NCBI GenBank assembly: GCA_015494505.1
Contig: WGBB01000185.1
Span: forward strand, 1-5,297
DNA length: 5,297 nucleotides
DNA from: Nitratiruptor sp.
Lineage (GTDB): Bacteria; Campylobacterota; Campylobacteria; Campylobacterales; Nitratiruptoraceae
Reading direction: 5' to 3'
Position numbers and translations under genes: made by a program. A model generated the notes under the pieces. That model saw only the letters and a list, made by a program, of their open reading frames with translations. It ran no database searches and was not told where the DNA came from. Of this stretch, positions 1 through 5,297 are shown piece by piece; position 1 is the stretch's first letter, and every line of letters begins with the position of its first letter.

Positions 1-2209
1 CTATGACGATATCGAGCTGACGGACACCATCGTGTTGTGGGGTTCCAATATGGCGGAGATGCACCCCATTCCTTGGGCACGCTGTACCGACCGTAAACTC
101 TCCAACCCCGACAAAGTTAAAGTGGTGGTTCTTTCGACCTATACGCACCGCAGCTGTGACCTGGCAGACGATGTAATCATTTTCAAACCGAATACCGACC
201 TAGCTATCTGGAATTACATCGCGCGCAGCATCGTCTACGATCACCCCGATGCGATCGACTGGAACTTCGTCAAAGAGTACTGCGTGTTCGCCACCGGATA
301 TCCCGACATCGGCTATGGTATGCGCAATCCGAAACACGCAGAAAAACTGGGATATAGCAAAAAAGAGATGGAGACCGTGTGGCATCAAGACCACAAAAAG
401 CTCTCCGAAGCAGAGAAGAAAGCCCTCGCGCCCTTTGGCTACGGCAATACCGACGTGATGAAGATGAAACACGCCAAAGCGGCCGGTAAGCACTGGGCGA
501 TTAGCTTCGAAGAGTTCAAAAAATCTCTCGAGCCATACACACTTGACTACGTAGCCCAAGTGGCAAAAGGCGATCCCGATGAGAGCCTCGAGAGCTTTAA
601 AGCCAAACTCAAAAGACTCAAAGACCTCTATGTGGAAAAAGGCCGCAAAGTCGTGAGCTTCTGGACGATGGGTATGAACCAGCACACCAGAGGTACGTGG
701 GATAACGAGCTGAGCTACGTAGTCCACTTCCTCTTGGGTAAACAAGCACTACCAGGAAATGGTGCGTTTAGTCTCACCGGTCAGCCAAGTGCATGTGGTA
801 CCGCTCGCGAGGTGGGAACGTTCGCACACAGACTCCCTGCCGATATGGTGGTCTTCAATCCAAAACATAGAGCCATCAGTGAGAAAATCTGGAAGCTTCC
901 AAAAGGAACGCTCAATCCAAAAGTTGGTAGCCATATCGTAAAAATCATGCGCGACCTCGAAGACGGCAAGATTAAATTTGCTTGGGTACAAGTATGTAAC
1001 CCATGGCAAGATACCGCAAACGCCAACCACTGGATCAAAGCCGCGCGTACGATGGACAACTTCATCGTCGTCAGCGACAGCTATCCGGGTATCAGTGCGA
1101 AAGTGGCGGATCTGATCCTTCCAAGCGCGATGATTTATGAAAAATGGGGTGCATACGGAAACGCAGAGCGCCGCACGCAGCACTGGAGACAGCAAGTCAC
1201 ACCGGTAGGCGATGCGATGCCCGATATCTGGCAATACACAGAGTTTGCAAAACGCTTCAAACTCAAAGAGGTATGGAAAGAGTGGAAGCTACCTGACGGC
1301 ACCGTGCTGCCAAACGTTCTGGATGAAGCTAAAAAAATGGGCTACAGCCCTGACGATACGCTCTTTGACGTGCTCTTTGCCAACGACTACTACCGTAGCT
1401 TCAAGTGGCCTGATCCTATCGGTGAAGGATTTGAAAACACCGAAGCGGCAGGCGATAAGCGCAACGTCATAGGAGCAGACGGCAAACCTTGGAAAGGGTA
1501 TGGATTCTTCATCCAAAAGGCGCTTTGGGAAGAGTATCGCAAGTTCGGTGCCGGACGGGGTCACGACTATGCGCCGTTCGATGTCTATCATAAAGTCCGC
1601 GGTCTGCGCTGGCCGGTGGTCAACGGCAAAGACACGCCATGGCGTTTCAACGTCAACTACGACCCATACGCCAAACGCGAAAAAGAGCTTGGCCATGTCA
1701 AAGGAGAATTTGCATTTTACGGTCACGCGCTCAAAACGATTCCACAAGGAACGCTCACCGGACCGGACAAATCTAAACCGAAAATCCATCTGCCAAACAA
1801 AGCCAAAATCTTCGCTCGTCCATACATGGAGCCACCGGAAGTGCCTGATAAAGAGTATGACACATGGCTCTGTACGGGACGTGTGCTTGAGCATTGGCAC
1901 AGCGGTACCATGACGATGCGCGTACCTGAGCTCTATCGCGCGGTACCTGAAGCCTTATGTTACATGCACCCCGAAGATGCGAAAAAACGTGGCGTCAAAC
2001 GTGGTGATCTCGTATGGGTAGAAAGCCGCCGGGGCAAAGTCAAAGCGCGTGTTGAGACGAGAGGTCGTAACCGACCGCCAAGAGGTCTCGTGTTCGTACC
2101 ATGGTTCGACGAGCGTGTCTATATCAACAAGGTCACTCTCGATGCGACATGTCCTATCTCTAAACAGACCGACTACAAAAAATGTGCGGTCAAAATCTAT
2201 AAGGCCTAA
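1..2209 (+). CDS. napA: Periplasmic nitrate reductase catalytic subunit NapA, 5'-truncated by window edge
   Basis: NapA reduces nitrate to nitrite in the periplasm at a Mo-bis-MGD centre, with electrons arriving through a [4Fe-4S] cluster from NapB. The reading frame is open from base 2 (YDDIELTDTIVLWGSNMAEM), so the gene starts upstream; the GTG at 32 is an internal Val codon. The 735 visible residues include NapA hallmarks: FWTMGMNQHTRG at about 220-231, QPSACGTAREVGTFAHRLPA from about 261, and the C-terminal molybdopterin-dinucleotide-binding domain opening with LCTGRVLEHWHSGTMTMRVP at about 623. Campylobacterota NapA is typically a little over 920 residues, so about 190-200 are missing, including the Tat signal, the [4Fe-4S] cysteines and the Mo-ligating cysteine. 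A Lys/Glu-rich stretch at about residues 118-215 precedes the first hallmark. No frameshift is visible. Nitrate reductase NapA is favoured over formate dehydrogenase by these motifs and by the nap neighbours. Confidence 0.97.
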   Translation, partial: YDDIELTDTIVLWGSNMAEMHPIPWARCTDRKLSNPDKVKVVVLSTYTHRSCDLADDVIIFKPNTDLAIWNYIARSIVYDHPDAIDWNFVKEYCVFATGYPDIGYGMRNPKHAEKLGYSKKEMETVWHQDHKKLSEAEKKALAPFGYGNTDVMKMKHAKAAGKHWAISFEEFKKSLEPYTLDYVAQVAKGDPDESLESFKAKLKRLKDLYVEKGRKVVSFWTMGMNQHTRGTWDNELSYVVHFLLGKQALPGNGAFSLTGQPSACGTAREVGTFAHRLPADMVVFNPKHRAISEKIWKLPKGTLNPKVGSHIVKIMRDLEDGKIKFAWVQVCNPWQDTANANHWIKAARTMDNFIVVSDSYPGISAKVADLILPSAMIYEKWGAYGNAERRTQHWRQQVTPVGDAMPDIWQYTEFAKRFKLKEVWKEWKLPDGTVLPNVLDEAKKMGYSPDDTLFDVLFANDYYRSFKWPDPIGEGFENTEAAGDKRNVIGADGKPWKGYGFFIQKALWEEYRKFGAGRGHDYAPFDVYHKVRGLRWPVVNGKDTPWRFNVNYDPYAKREKELGHVKGEFAFYGHALKTIPQGTLTGPDKSKPKIHLPNKAKIFARPYMEPPEVPDKEYDTWLCTGRVLEHWHSGTMTMRVPELYRAVPEALCYMHPEDAKKRGVKRGDLVWVESRRGKVKARVETRGRNRPPRGLVFVPWFDERVYINKVTLDATCPISKQTDYKKCAVKIYKA

Positions 2210-2214
2210 CTTTT

Positions 2215-2224
2215 AGGGGAGGGG
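2215..2224 (+). promoter_or_regulatory. Ribosome binding site of napG
   Basis: AGGGGAGGGG lies in the 18-base napA-napG gap and ends three bases before the ATG at 2228. It is purine-rich and close to the anti-Shine-Dalgarno complement. It fixes the napG start and is the only signal that fits in this gap; there is no room for a promoter or terminator. Confidence 0.75.
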
Positions 2225-2227
2225 ACG

Positions 2228-3019
2228 ATGGACAAAAATCGCCGCGCCTTCTTGGTTTCGATGGCGCAAAATATCGCGATAGCCGCCACGGGCGGCATCG
2301 TCTGGAGCGCTTTCGTGGACGAGGCGAAAGCCTCCGAGCTTTTGCTGCGTCCACCCGGTGCTCGCAAAGAGAATGAATTTATCAAGATGTGTATCAAATG
2401 CGGGCTCTGCGTGGAAGCTTGCCCGTACGATACGCTGATGCTGGCCAAACCGGGAGACCACAAGCCTCTCGGAACGCCATACTATATCCCAAGGGATGTG
2501 CCCTGCTATATGTGCGACGACATCCCTTGTGTGCCTGCTTGCCCCACGGGAGCACTCGATATAGAGAGTGTCACGAGGGAGCAAGATGGCAAAAGGGTCT
2601 TTGACATCACGATGATGCGTATGGGTGTGGCGATAGTGGATATCAAAGACTGTATCGCCTACTGGGGGATACAGTGTGATGCTTGCTATCGTGCTTGCCC
2701 GCTATTGGATAAAGCCATATATATGGAGATGCGCCGCAACACTCGCACAGGCAAGCATGCTAAGCTCCTACCTGTGGTCGATCCGGATTACTGCACGGGA
2801 TGCGGGCTGTGTGAGCATGCGTGTGTGACCGAAAAAGCTGCGATACGCGTGCTTCCACGCGAAGTGGCATTGGGCAAAGTGGGCAGCCACTACGTCAAAG
2901 GATGGCAAAAAAGCGATGAAGCACGGCTAAGAGGCAGCAAGGGGATCCAGACAACTGTAACGCCAAGAAGCAAAAAGAGTGCTATAGAGTCGCTCAACGA
3001 AGGGATCGATTTTGAGTAG
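2228..3019 (+). CDS. napG: NapG, periplasmic four-cluster ferredoxin-type subunit of the NapGH menaquinol dehydrogenase
   Basis: NapG works with membrane-bound NapH to carry electrons from menaquinol towards NapB and NapA. The 263-residue product begins with a twin-arginine signal: NRRAFL at residues 4-9, a hydrophobic stretch at about 13-30, and an AKA site at 33-35 that could be cut. Four [4Fe-4S] cysteine motifs follow: C55/C58/C61/C65, C93/C96/C101/C105, C142/C150/C153/C157 (a C-x7-C-x2-C-x3-C motif) and C189/C192/C195/C199. The last spans CTGCGLCEHAC. Length and motif order match NapG; the related MauN/NosR-associated ferredoxins are less likely given napA upstream and napH downstream. 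The Tat signal implies export folded with its clusters. The residue before the RR pair is Asn rather than the commoner Ser/Thr, within known variation. The gene overlaps napH by 8 bases. Confidence 0.96.
   Translation: MDKNRRAFLVSMAQNIAIAATGGIVWSAFVDEAKASELLLRPPGARKENEFIKMCIKCGLCVEACPYDTLMLAKPGDHKPLGTPYYIPRDVPCYMCDDIPCVPACPTGALDIESVTREQDGKRVFDITMMRMGVAIVDIKDCIAYWGIQCDACYRACPLLDKAIYMEMRRNTRTGKHAKLLPVVDPDYCTGCGLCEHACVTEKAAIRVLPREVALGKVGSHYVKGWQKSDEARLRGSKGIQTTVTPRSKKSAIESLNEGIDFE
3000..3005 (+). promoter_or_regulatory. Ribosome binding site supporting the TTG start of napH
   Basis: AAGGGA inside the 3' end of napG sits six bases upstream of the TTG at 3012. The next in-frame ATG is at about codon 26, inside the first membrane helix, so this site supports the TTG as the true start. 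Confidence 0.55.
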
Positions 3020-3842
3020 AATCTACGACAAATACCGATTCTTGATCCTCAGACGCCTGGTACAGATCACCATCTTGGTGCTCTATATGGGCGCCAACTA
3101 CTATGGATGGAAGATTTTGCAAGGCAATCTCAGCTCTTCGCTCTTTCTTGGCAAGATCCCCCTCGCCGATCCCTATGCCGTGCTTCAAATCTTCGCGACC
3201 GGAGCGCTTTTGGCTACCGATGTGCTCATCGGCGCGGCGATTATAGCCATCTTTTACGCCCTCATAGGAGGACGTGCCTTTTGTAGCTGGGTCTGTCCTA
3301 TCAATATGGTTACGGACCTTGCGAATTACTTGCGTCGCAAGTGGAAGCTTGACAAGTTCGAAAAAAAGTGGTGGGCGAGCCGCAACATCCGCTACTGGGT
3401 GCTGGGGCTGAGCTTCATTTTAAGTTTCTTGCTGGGTACCGCGGCTTTTGAGATGGTAAGTCCCATCTCGATGATGCACCGAGGCCTCGTCTTTGGGATG
3501 GGCTTTGGTTGGGCTGCGGTGCTTGCGATCTTTCTTTTCGATCTATTCGTGCTCAAAAACGGTTGGTGCGGGCATGTCTGTCCGCTAGGAGGTTTCTATG
3601 CGATTATCGGTCGCTACAACCTCTTTCGCGTCCGTCACAATCAGCCAAATTGCACGCTCTGTATGAAGTGCAAGGAGGTTTGTCCCGAAAAAGAGGTGCT
3701 CTACATGATAGGCAAAAAGAGCCAAATCGTGGATATGGGAGAGTGCACGCTCTGTGGCAGATGTGTGGAAGTGTGTGACGATGACGCACTGAACTTTAGC
3801 ATCCGCGACTTTGTCAAAAAAGGAGAGGACAATGTATCTTAA
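3012..3842 (+). CDS. napH: NapH, membrane-bound Fe-S quinol dehydrogenase subunit
   Basis: NapH is the inner-membrane partner of NapG and is thought to hold the menaquinol oxidation site of the NapC-independent Nap pathway. The 276-residue product has four likely membrane helices at about residues 15-33, 57-85, 127-146 and 164-182. It carries the two CxxxCP motifs diagnostic of the NapH/NosR/RdxA-type family, C91-SWV-C95-P and C186-GHV-C190-P. At the C-terminus are two classical [4Fe-4S] motifs, C214/C217/C220/C224 and C245/C248/C251/C255, expected on the cytoplasmic side. The start is a TTG overlapping the napG stop by 8 bases; it keeps the basic N-terminus (YDKYRFLILRRLVQ) before helix 1 and has its own ribosome binding site. 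The 3' end overlaps napB by 11 bases. A CcoG-like protein is an alternative by motif, but length and context favour NapH. Confidence 0.95.
   Translation: MSRIYDKYRFLILRRLVQITILVLYMGANYYGWKILQGNLSSSLFLGKIPLADPYAVLQIFATGALLATDVLIGAAIIAIFYALIGGRAFCSWVCPINMVTDLANYLRRKWKLDKFEKKWWASRNIRYWVLGLSFILSFLLGTAAFEMVSPISMMHRGLVFGMGFGWAAVLAIFLFDLFVLKNGWCGHVCPLGGFYAIIGRYNLFRVRHNQPNCTLCMKCKEVCPEKEVLYMIGKKSQIVDMGECTLCGRCVEVCDDDALNFSIRDFVKKGEDNVS
3820..3828 (+). promoter_or_regulatory. Ribosome binding site of napB
   Basis: AAGGAGAGG, within the end of napH, is a near-perfect Shine-Dalgarno sequence, with AGGAG ending six bases before the ATG at 3832. It decides for this ATG over the in-frame TTG at 3811, which lies upstream of the site and would add seven charged residues before the signal peptide. 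Confidence 0.8.
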
Positions 3843-4416
3843 AAAACTGATTGGAATGTCTGCGGCGGTCGCACTGCTTTTTGCAGCCGGATGCGCCGCA
3901 GCTAACTCTGGCAATGTGGTTACCGAAGACCAGCTAAGTTACGGAAGCAAGGGTACGCCACCGAAAGTGGAATACTCTAAAGCCGCTCCCGGTACATCAA
4001 AACGCTTGCCTAGAAGCTATGAAAATGCTCCACCGCTCATTCCTCACAGCATCGATGGGCTCGTGCCTATTACGCTCAAAAACAACGCCTGCTTGGGCTG
4101 CCATATGCCAAGCGTTGCCAAGAGCATGGGCGCAACTCCAATGCCGCCTACACACTTCAAAGACTTCTTCTTCGCTACCAAGAAGAAGCTTATCAAGCAA
4201 AAACTCTATGAAGATGTTATAGCGTATAAAGCAAGACTTACATTAATGGCGAAAAAGGAGGATATCGCGCCGCAACGCTATAACTGCGTGCAGTGTCACG
4301 TGCCGCAGGCGAATGCGAAACCACTCGTCGCGAATACGTTCAAACCCGATTTTCGTGACCCAAGCGCAAAACACCATTCCAAACTGTACAAAAACCTCAT
4401 GGAAGGCGTGAAGTAG
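3832..4416 (+). CDS. napB: NapB, dihaem cytochrome c subunit of periplasmic nitrate reductase
   Basis: NapB passes electrons to NapA in the periplasm. From the ATG at 3832 the product has 194 residues. It shows an export signal at about 1-24 (basic MYLKK, then a hydrophobic core) and two c-type haem sites, C87-LG-C90-H91 and C152-VQ-C155-H156. NapB-typical sequence surrounds the first haem: ENAPPLIPHSI at 64-74 and CLGCHMPSVAKSMGATPMPP at 87-106. By family comparison H72 and H108 are the likely distal ligands, giving bis-His haems. The signal ends in FAAGCAAA, which fits a lipobox with C21 as lipidation site, and C21 is the only cysteine outside the haem motifs; ordinary signal peptidase I cleavage nearby (for example after A24) is equally possible. 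Translation is probably coupled to napH through the 11-base overlap. Confidence 0.95.
   Translation: MYLKKLIGMSAAVALLFAAGCAAANSGNVVTEDQLSYGSKGTPPKVEYSKAAPGTSKRLPRSYENAPPLIPHSIDGLVPITLKNNACLGCHMPSVAKSMGATPMPPTHFKDFFFATKKKLIKQKLYEDVIAYKARLTLMAKKEDIAPQRYNCVQCHVPQANAKPLVANTFKPDFRDPSAKHHSKLYKNLMEGVK
4401..4406 (+). promoter_or_regulatory. Ribosome binding site of napF
   Basis: GGAAGG in the last codons of napB lies nine bases before the GTG at 4416. The spacing is slightly long but acceptable. No in-frame ATG occurs before the first cysteine motif of NapF, so GTG is the best start. Confidence 0.5.
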
Positions 4417-4892
4417 TGGAGAGGCGTGAGTTTTTTGCGCAACTGCTTGCACCCAAGAGGCCAAAGGAGGAAGTGCGTTTCCCCTTTGCGCCCTACTACA
4501 AAGATGAGGCCGATTTCGAAAAGTGCAAGGGGTGCGAGGCCAAACCTTGCGTAACGGCGTGTGAAGAGAGTATCATCGTCATCCAAGACGAGAAGCCGGT
4601 ATTGGATTTTTCGAAATCGGGCTGCACCTTTTGCGACGCATGTGCCGAGGCGTGCGAAATGGGTGTGCTAGAGAAAGAGTTCAAGCGCACATTGCCCAGA
4701 CTGACTATCGATATGCTTGGGTGCCTTGCGTGGCAAAAGACGATTTGCAGTATGTGCAAGGATGTCTGCCTCGATAGCGCTATTCGCTTTACGGGGCTTT
4801 TCAATCCCGAAATTACAGATGATTGCACGGGGTGCGGCTTTTGTGTGGGTGTCTGTCCGACCGGAGCGATCAAGATAGGGGGAGCGGCGTGA
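4416..4892 (+). CDS. napF: NapF, cytoplasmic four-cluster ferredoxin-type NapA maturation protein
   Basis: NapF is a cytoplasmic Fe-S protein; work in Rhodobacter sphaeroides links it to assembly of the [4Fe-4S] cluster of NapA before export. The 158-residue product starts MERREFFAQL, with a Tat-like RR pair but no hydrophobic stretch after it, so it should stay in the cytoplasm. Four cysteine groups are visible: C37/C40/C45/C49 (with a four-residue second gap), C70/C73/C76/C80, C103/C111/C114/C118 (C-x7-C-x2-C-x3-C) and C137/C140/C143/C147. The third and fourth, CLAWQKTICSMCKDVC and CTGCGFCVGVCPTGAI, resemble the corresponding parts of E. coli NapF as I recall it, and length is usual (about 160). 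The GTG start overlaps the napB stop by one base (TAGTG) and the stop overlaps napL by four. A generic ferredoxin is the alternative, made unlikely by the operon. Confidence 0.92.
   Translation: MERREFFAQLLAPKRPKEEVRFPFAPYYKDEADFEKCKGCEAKPCVTACEESIIVIQDEKPVLDFSKSGCTFCDACAEACEMGVLEKEFKRTLPRLTIDMLGCLAWQKTICSMCKDVCLDSAIRFTGLFNPEITDDCTGCGFCVGVCPTGAIKIGGAA
4878..4884 (+). promoter_or_regulatory. Ribosome binding site of napL
   Basis: GGGGGAG inside the end of napF lies four bases before the GTG at 4889. Together with the GTGA overlap it supports this start for napL; the first in-frame ATG (4919) would cut the signal peptide in half. Confidence 0.5.
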
Positions 4893-5297
4893 AGCTGATA
4901 CTCGCGCTTTTTATTACGATGGTTGCGCTTTTGGGAGCGGATCTGCGTCCTTTGCAGCAAACAAAGATCGAAGGCGCCGTGCTGGATATGGCGCTGGATG
5001 GCCAGAAGATCTATGTAGCCACAGATGCCGGTAGCGTGGTAATTCTGTCTCAAGACCTCAAGCCTTTGCAAACCATCAAAGTGCGCAAAATAAAAGATTT
5101 TATGGGCACGCTCAATGACGCCGACATATACAGCGTCGATGTGCTGGATGGCAAGATCCTCTACCTGGCGCAAGCCGAGGAGGGATACGCAGAACTTTTC
5201 GTATACGAGAATAACACCAGTACAAAAGTGCTGGACAAATCGGCGATGCTCTACGCAAAAGCTGCGAAATTTGTGGACGAGGATCGTGCCATCATAG
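4889..5297 (+). CDS. napL: NapL-like exported protein of unknown function, 3'-truncated by window edge
   Basis: NapL is a predicted periplasmic protein encoded in Campylobacterota nap operons; its biochemical role is not established. The 136 visible residues are open to the window end. They begin with a Sec-type signal, MKLILALFITMVALLGADLR, with cleavage likely after about A17. The mature part reads as short beta-strand units with Asp/Gly turns, for example VLDMALDGQKIYVATDAGSV at 31-50 and VDVLDGKILYLAQ at 83-95, suggesting beta-propeller (WD40/PQQ-like) blades; the expected size of the whole protein is about 300 residues. No cysteine, haem or metal-binding motif is visible in this part. 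The GTG start overlaps the napF stop as GTGA, so translation is probably coupled. The name rests mainly on position after napF plus the propeller-like pattern; any small exported propeller protein would look similar. Confidence 0.78.
   Translation, partial: MKLILALFITMVALLGADLRPLQQTKIEGAVLDMALDGQKIYVATDAGSVVILSQDLKPLQTIKVRKIKDFMGTLNDADIYSVDVLDGKILYLAQAEEGYAELFVYENNTSTKVLDKSAMLYAKAAKFVDEDRAII

Noticed and set aside
200..745. 181-codon open frame on the - strand inside napA
   Set aside because: Its Phe/His-rich composition mirrors Lys/Glu-rich NapA codons read in reverse; no independent support.
1289..1900. 203-codon open frame on the - strand inside napA
   Set aside because: It lies wholly opposite a strongly conserved NapA region, has no recognisable domain, and is the kind of open antisense frame expected from codon bias.
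32..2209. napA starting at the GTG at 32 as a complete 725-residue gene
   Set aside because: The frame is open to base 2 and the upstream residues YDDIELTDTI continue the NapA sequence; the Tat signal and Fe-S cysteines are absent, so the true start is outside the window.
3811..3831. TTG at 3811 as the start of napB
   Set aside because: The strong AAGGAGAGG at 3820-3828 lies downstream of it and points to the ATG at 3832, which also gives a normal signal peptide.
4416..4445. Tat signal peptide in NapF (RREFF)
   Set aside because: There is no hydrophobic segment after the arginines; the following residues are charged and proline-rich, in keeping with a cytoplasmic NapF.
4496..5173. 225-codon open frame on the - strand across napF and napL
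   Set aside because: It is antisense to two supported genes and spans their junction, with no recognisable domain.
1..5297. Mobile elements, CRISPR arrays, RNA genes or terminators
   Set aside because: Coding density is almost complete, with only an 18-base gap, and I saw no repeat arrays, inverted repeats followed by T-runs, or tRNA/rRNA-like sequence.

Overview
The window holds most of a periplasmic nitrate reductase (nap) operon, entirely on the + strand, in the order napA (5' end missing) - napG - napH - napB - napF - napL (3' end missing). This order, with napG and napH directly behind napA and a napL after napF, is the arrangement known from Campylobacterota (Epsilonproteobacteria) such as Wolinella, Campylobacter and sulfur- or hydrogen-oxidising relatives. 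By eye the base composition is near 50% G+C. That is high for the phylum and would suit a Sulfurovum/Nitratifractor-like lineage, but this placement is inference.

Layout. Bases 1-2209 encode the last 735 residues of NapA, the molybdenum catalytic subunit. After an 18-base gap with a strong ribosome binding site comes napG (2228-3019), a Tat-exported protein with four [4Fe-4S] motifs. napH (3012-3842), a four-helix membrane Fe-S protein, overlaps napG by 8 bases. napB (3832-4416), the dihaem electron-transfer subunit, overlaps napH by 11 bases. napF (4416-4892), a cytoplasmic four-cluster ferredoxin, shares one base with napB. napL (from 4889) overlaps napF by 4 bases and runs off the end. Almost every base is coding; there is no internal terminator or promoter to point to and no gap over 18 bases.

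How the genes work together. NapH and NapG would take electrons from menaquinol at the inner membrane and pass them to the dihaem NapB, which reduces NapA. NapA reduces nitrate to nitrite in the periplasm. NapF is a cytoplasmic factor thought to help mature NapA before Tat export. NapL is a small exported protein of unknown function. No napC is present in the visible part, which agrees with the NapGH-dependent route. The chaperone gene napD would be expected just downstream but is not seen.

The window is a well-conserved respiratory operon and I see no undescribed system in it. The points most worth a second look are a lipobox-like signal in NapB, the uncharacterised NapL, and the chain of overlapping genes with TTG/GTG starts.
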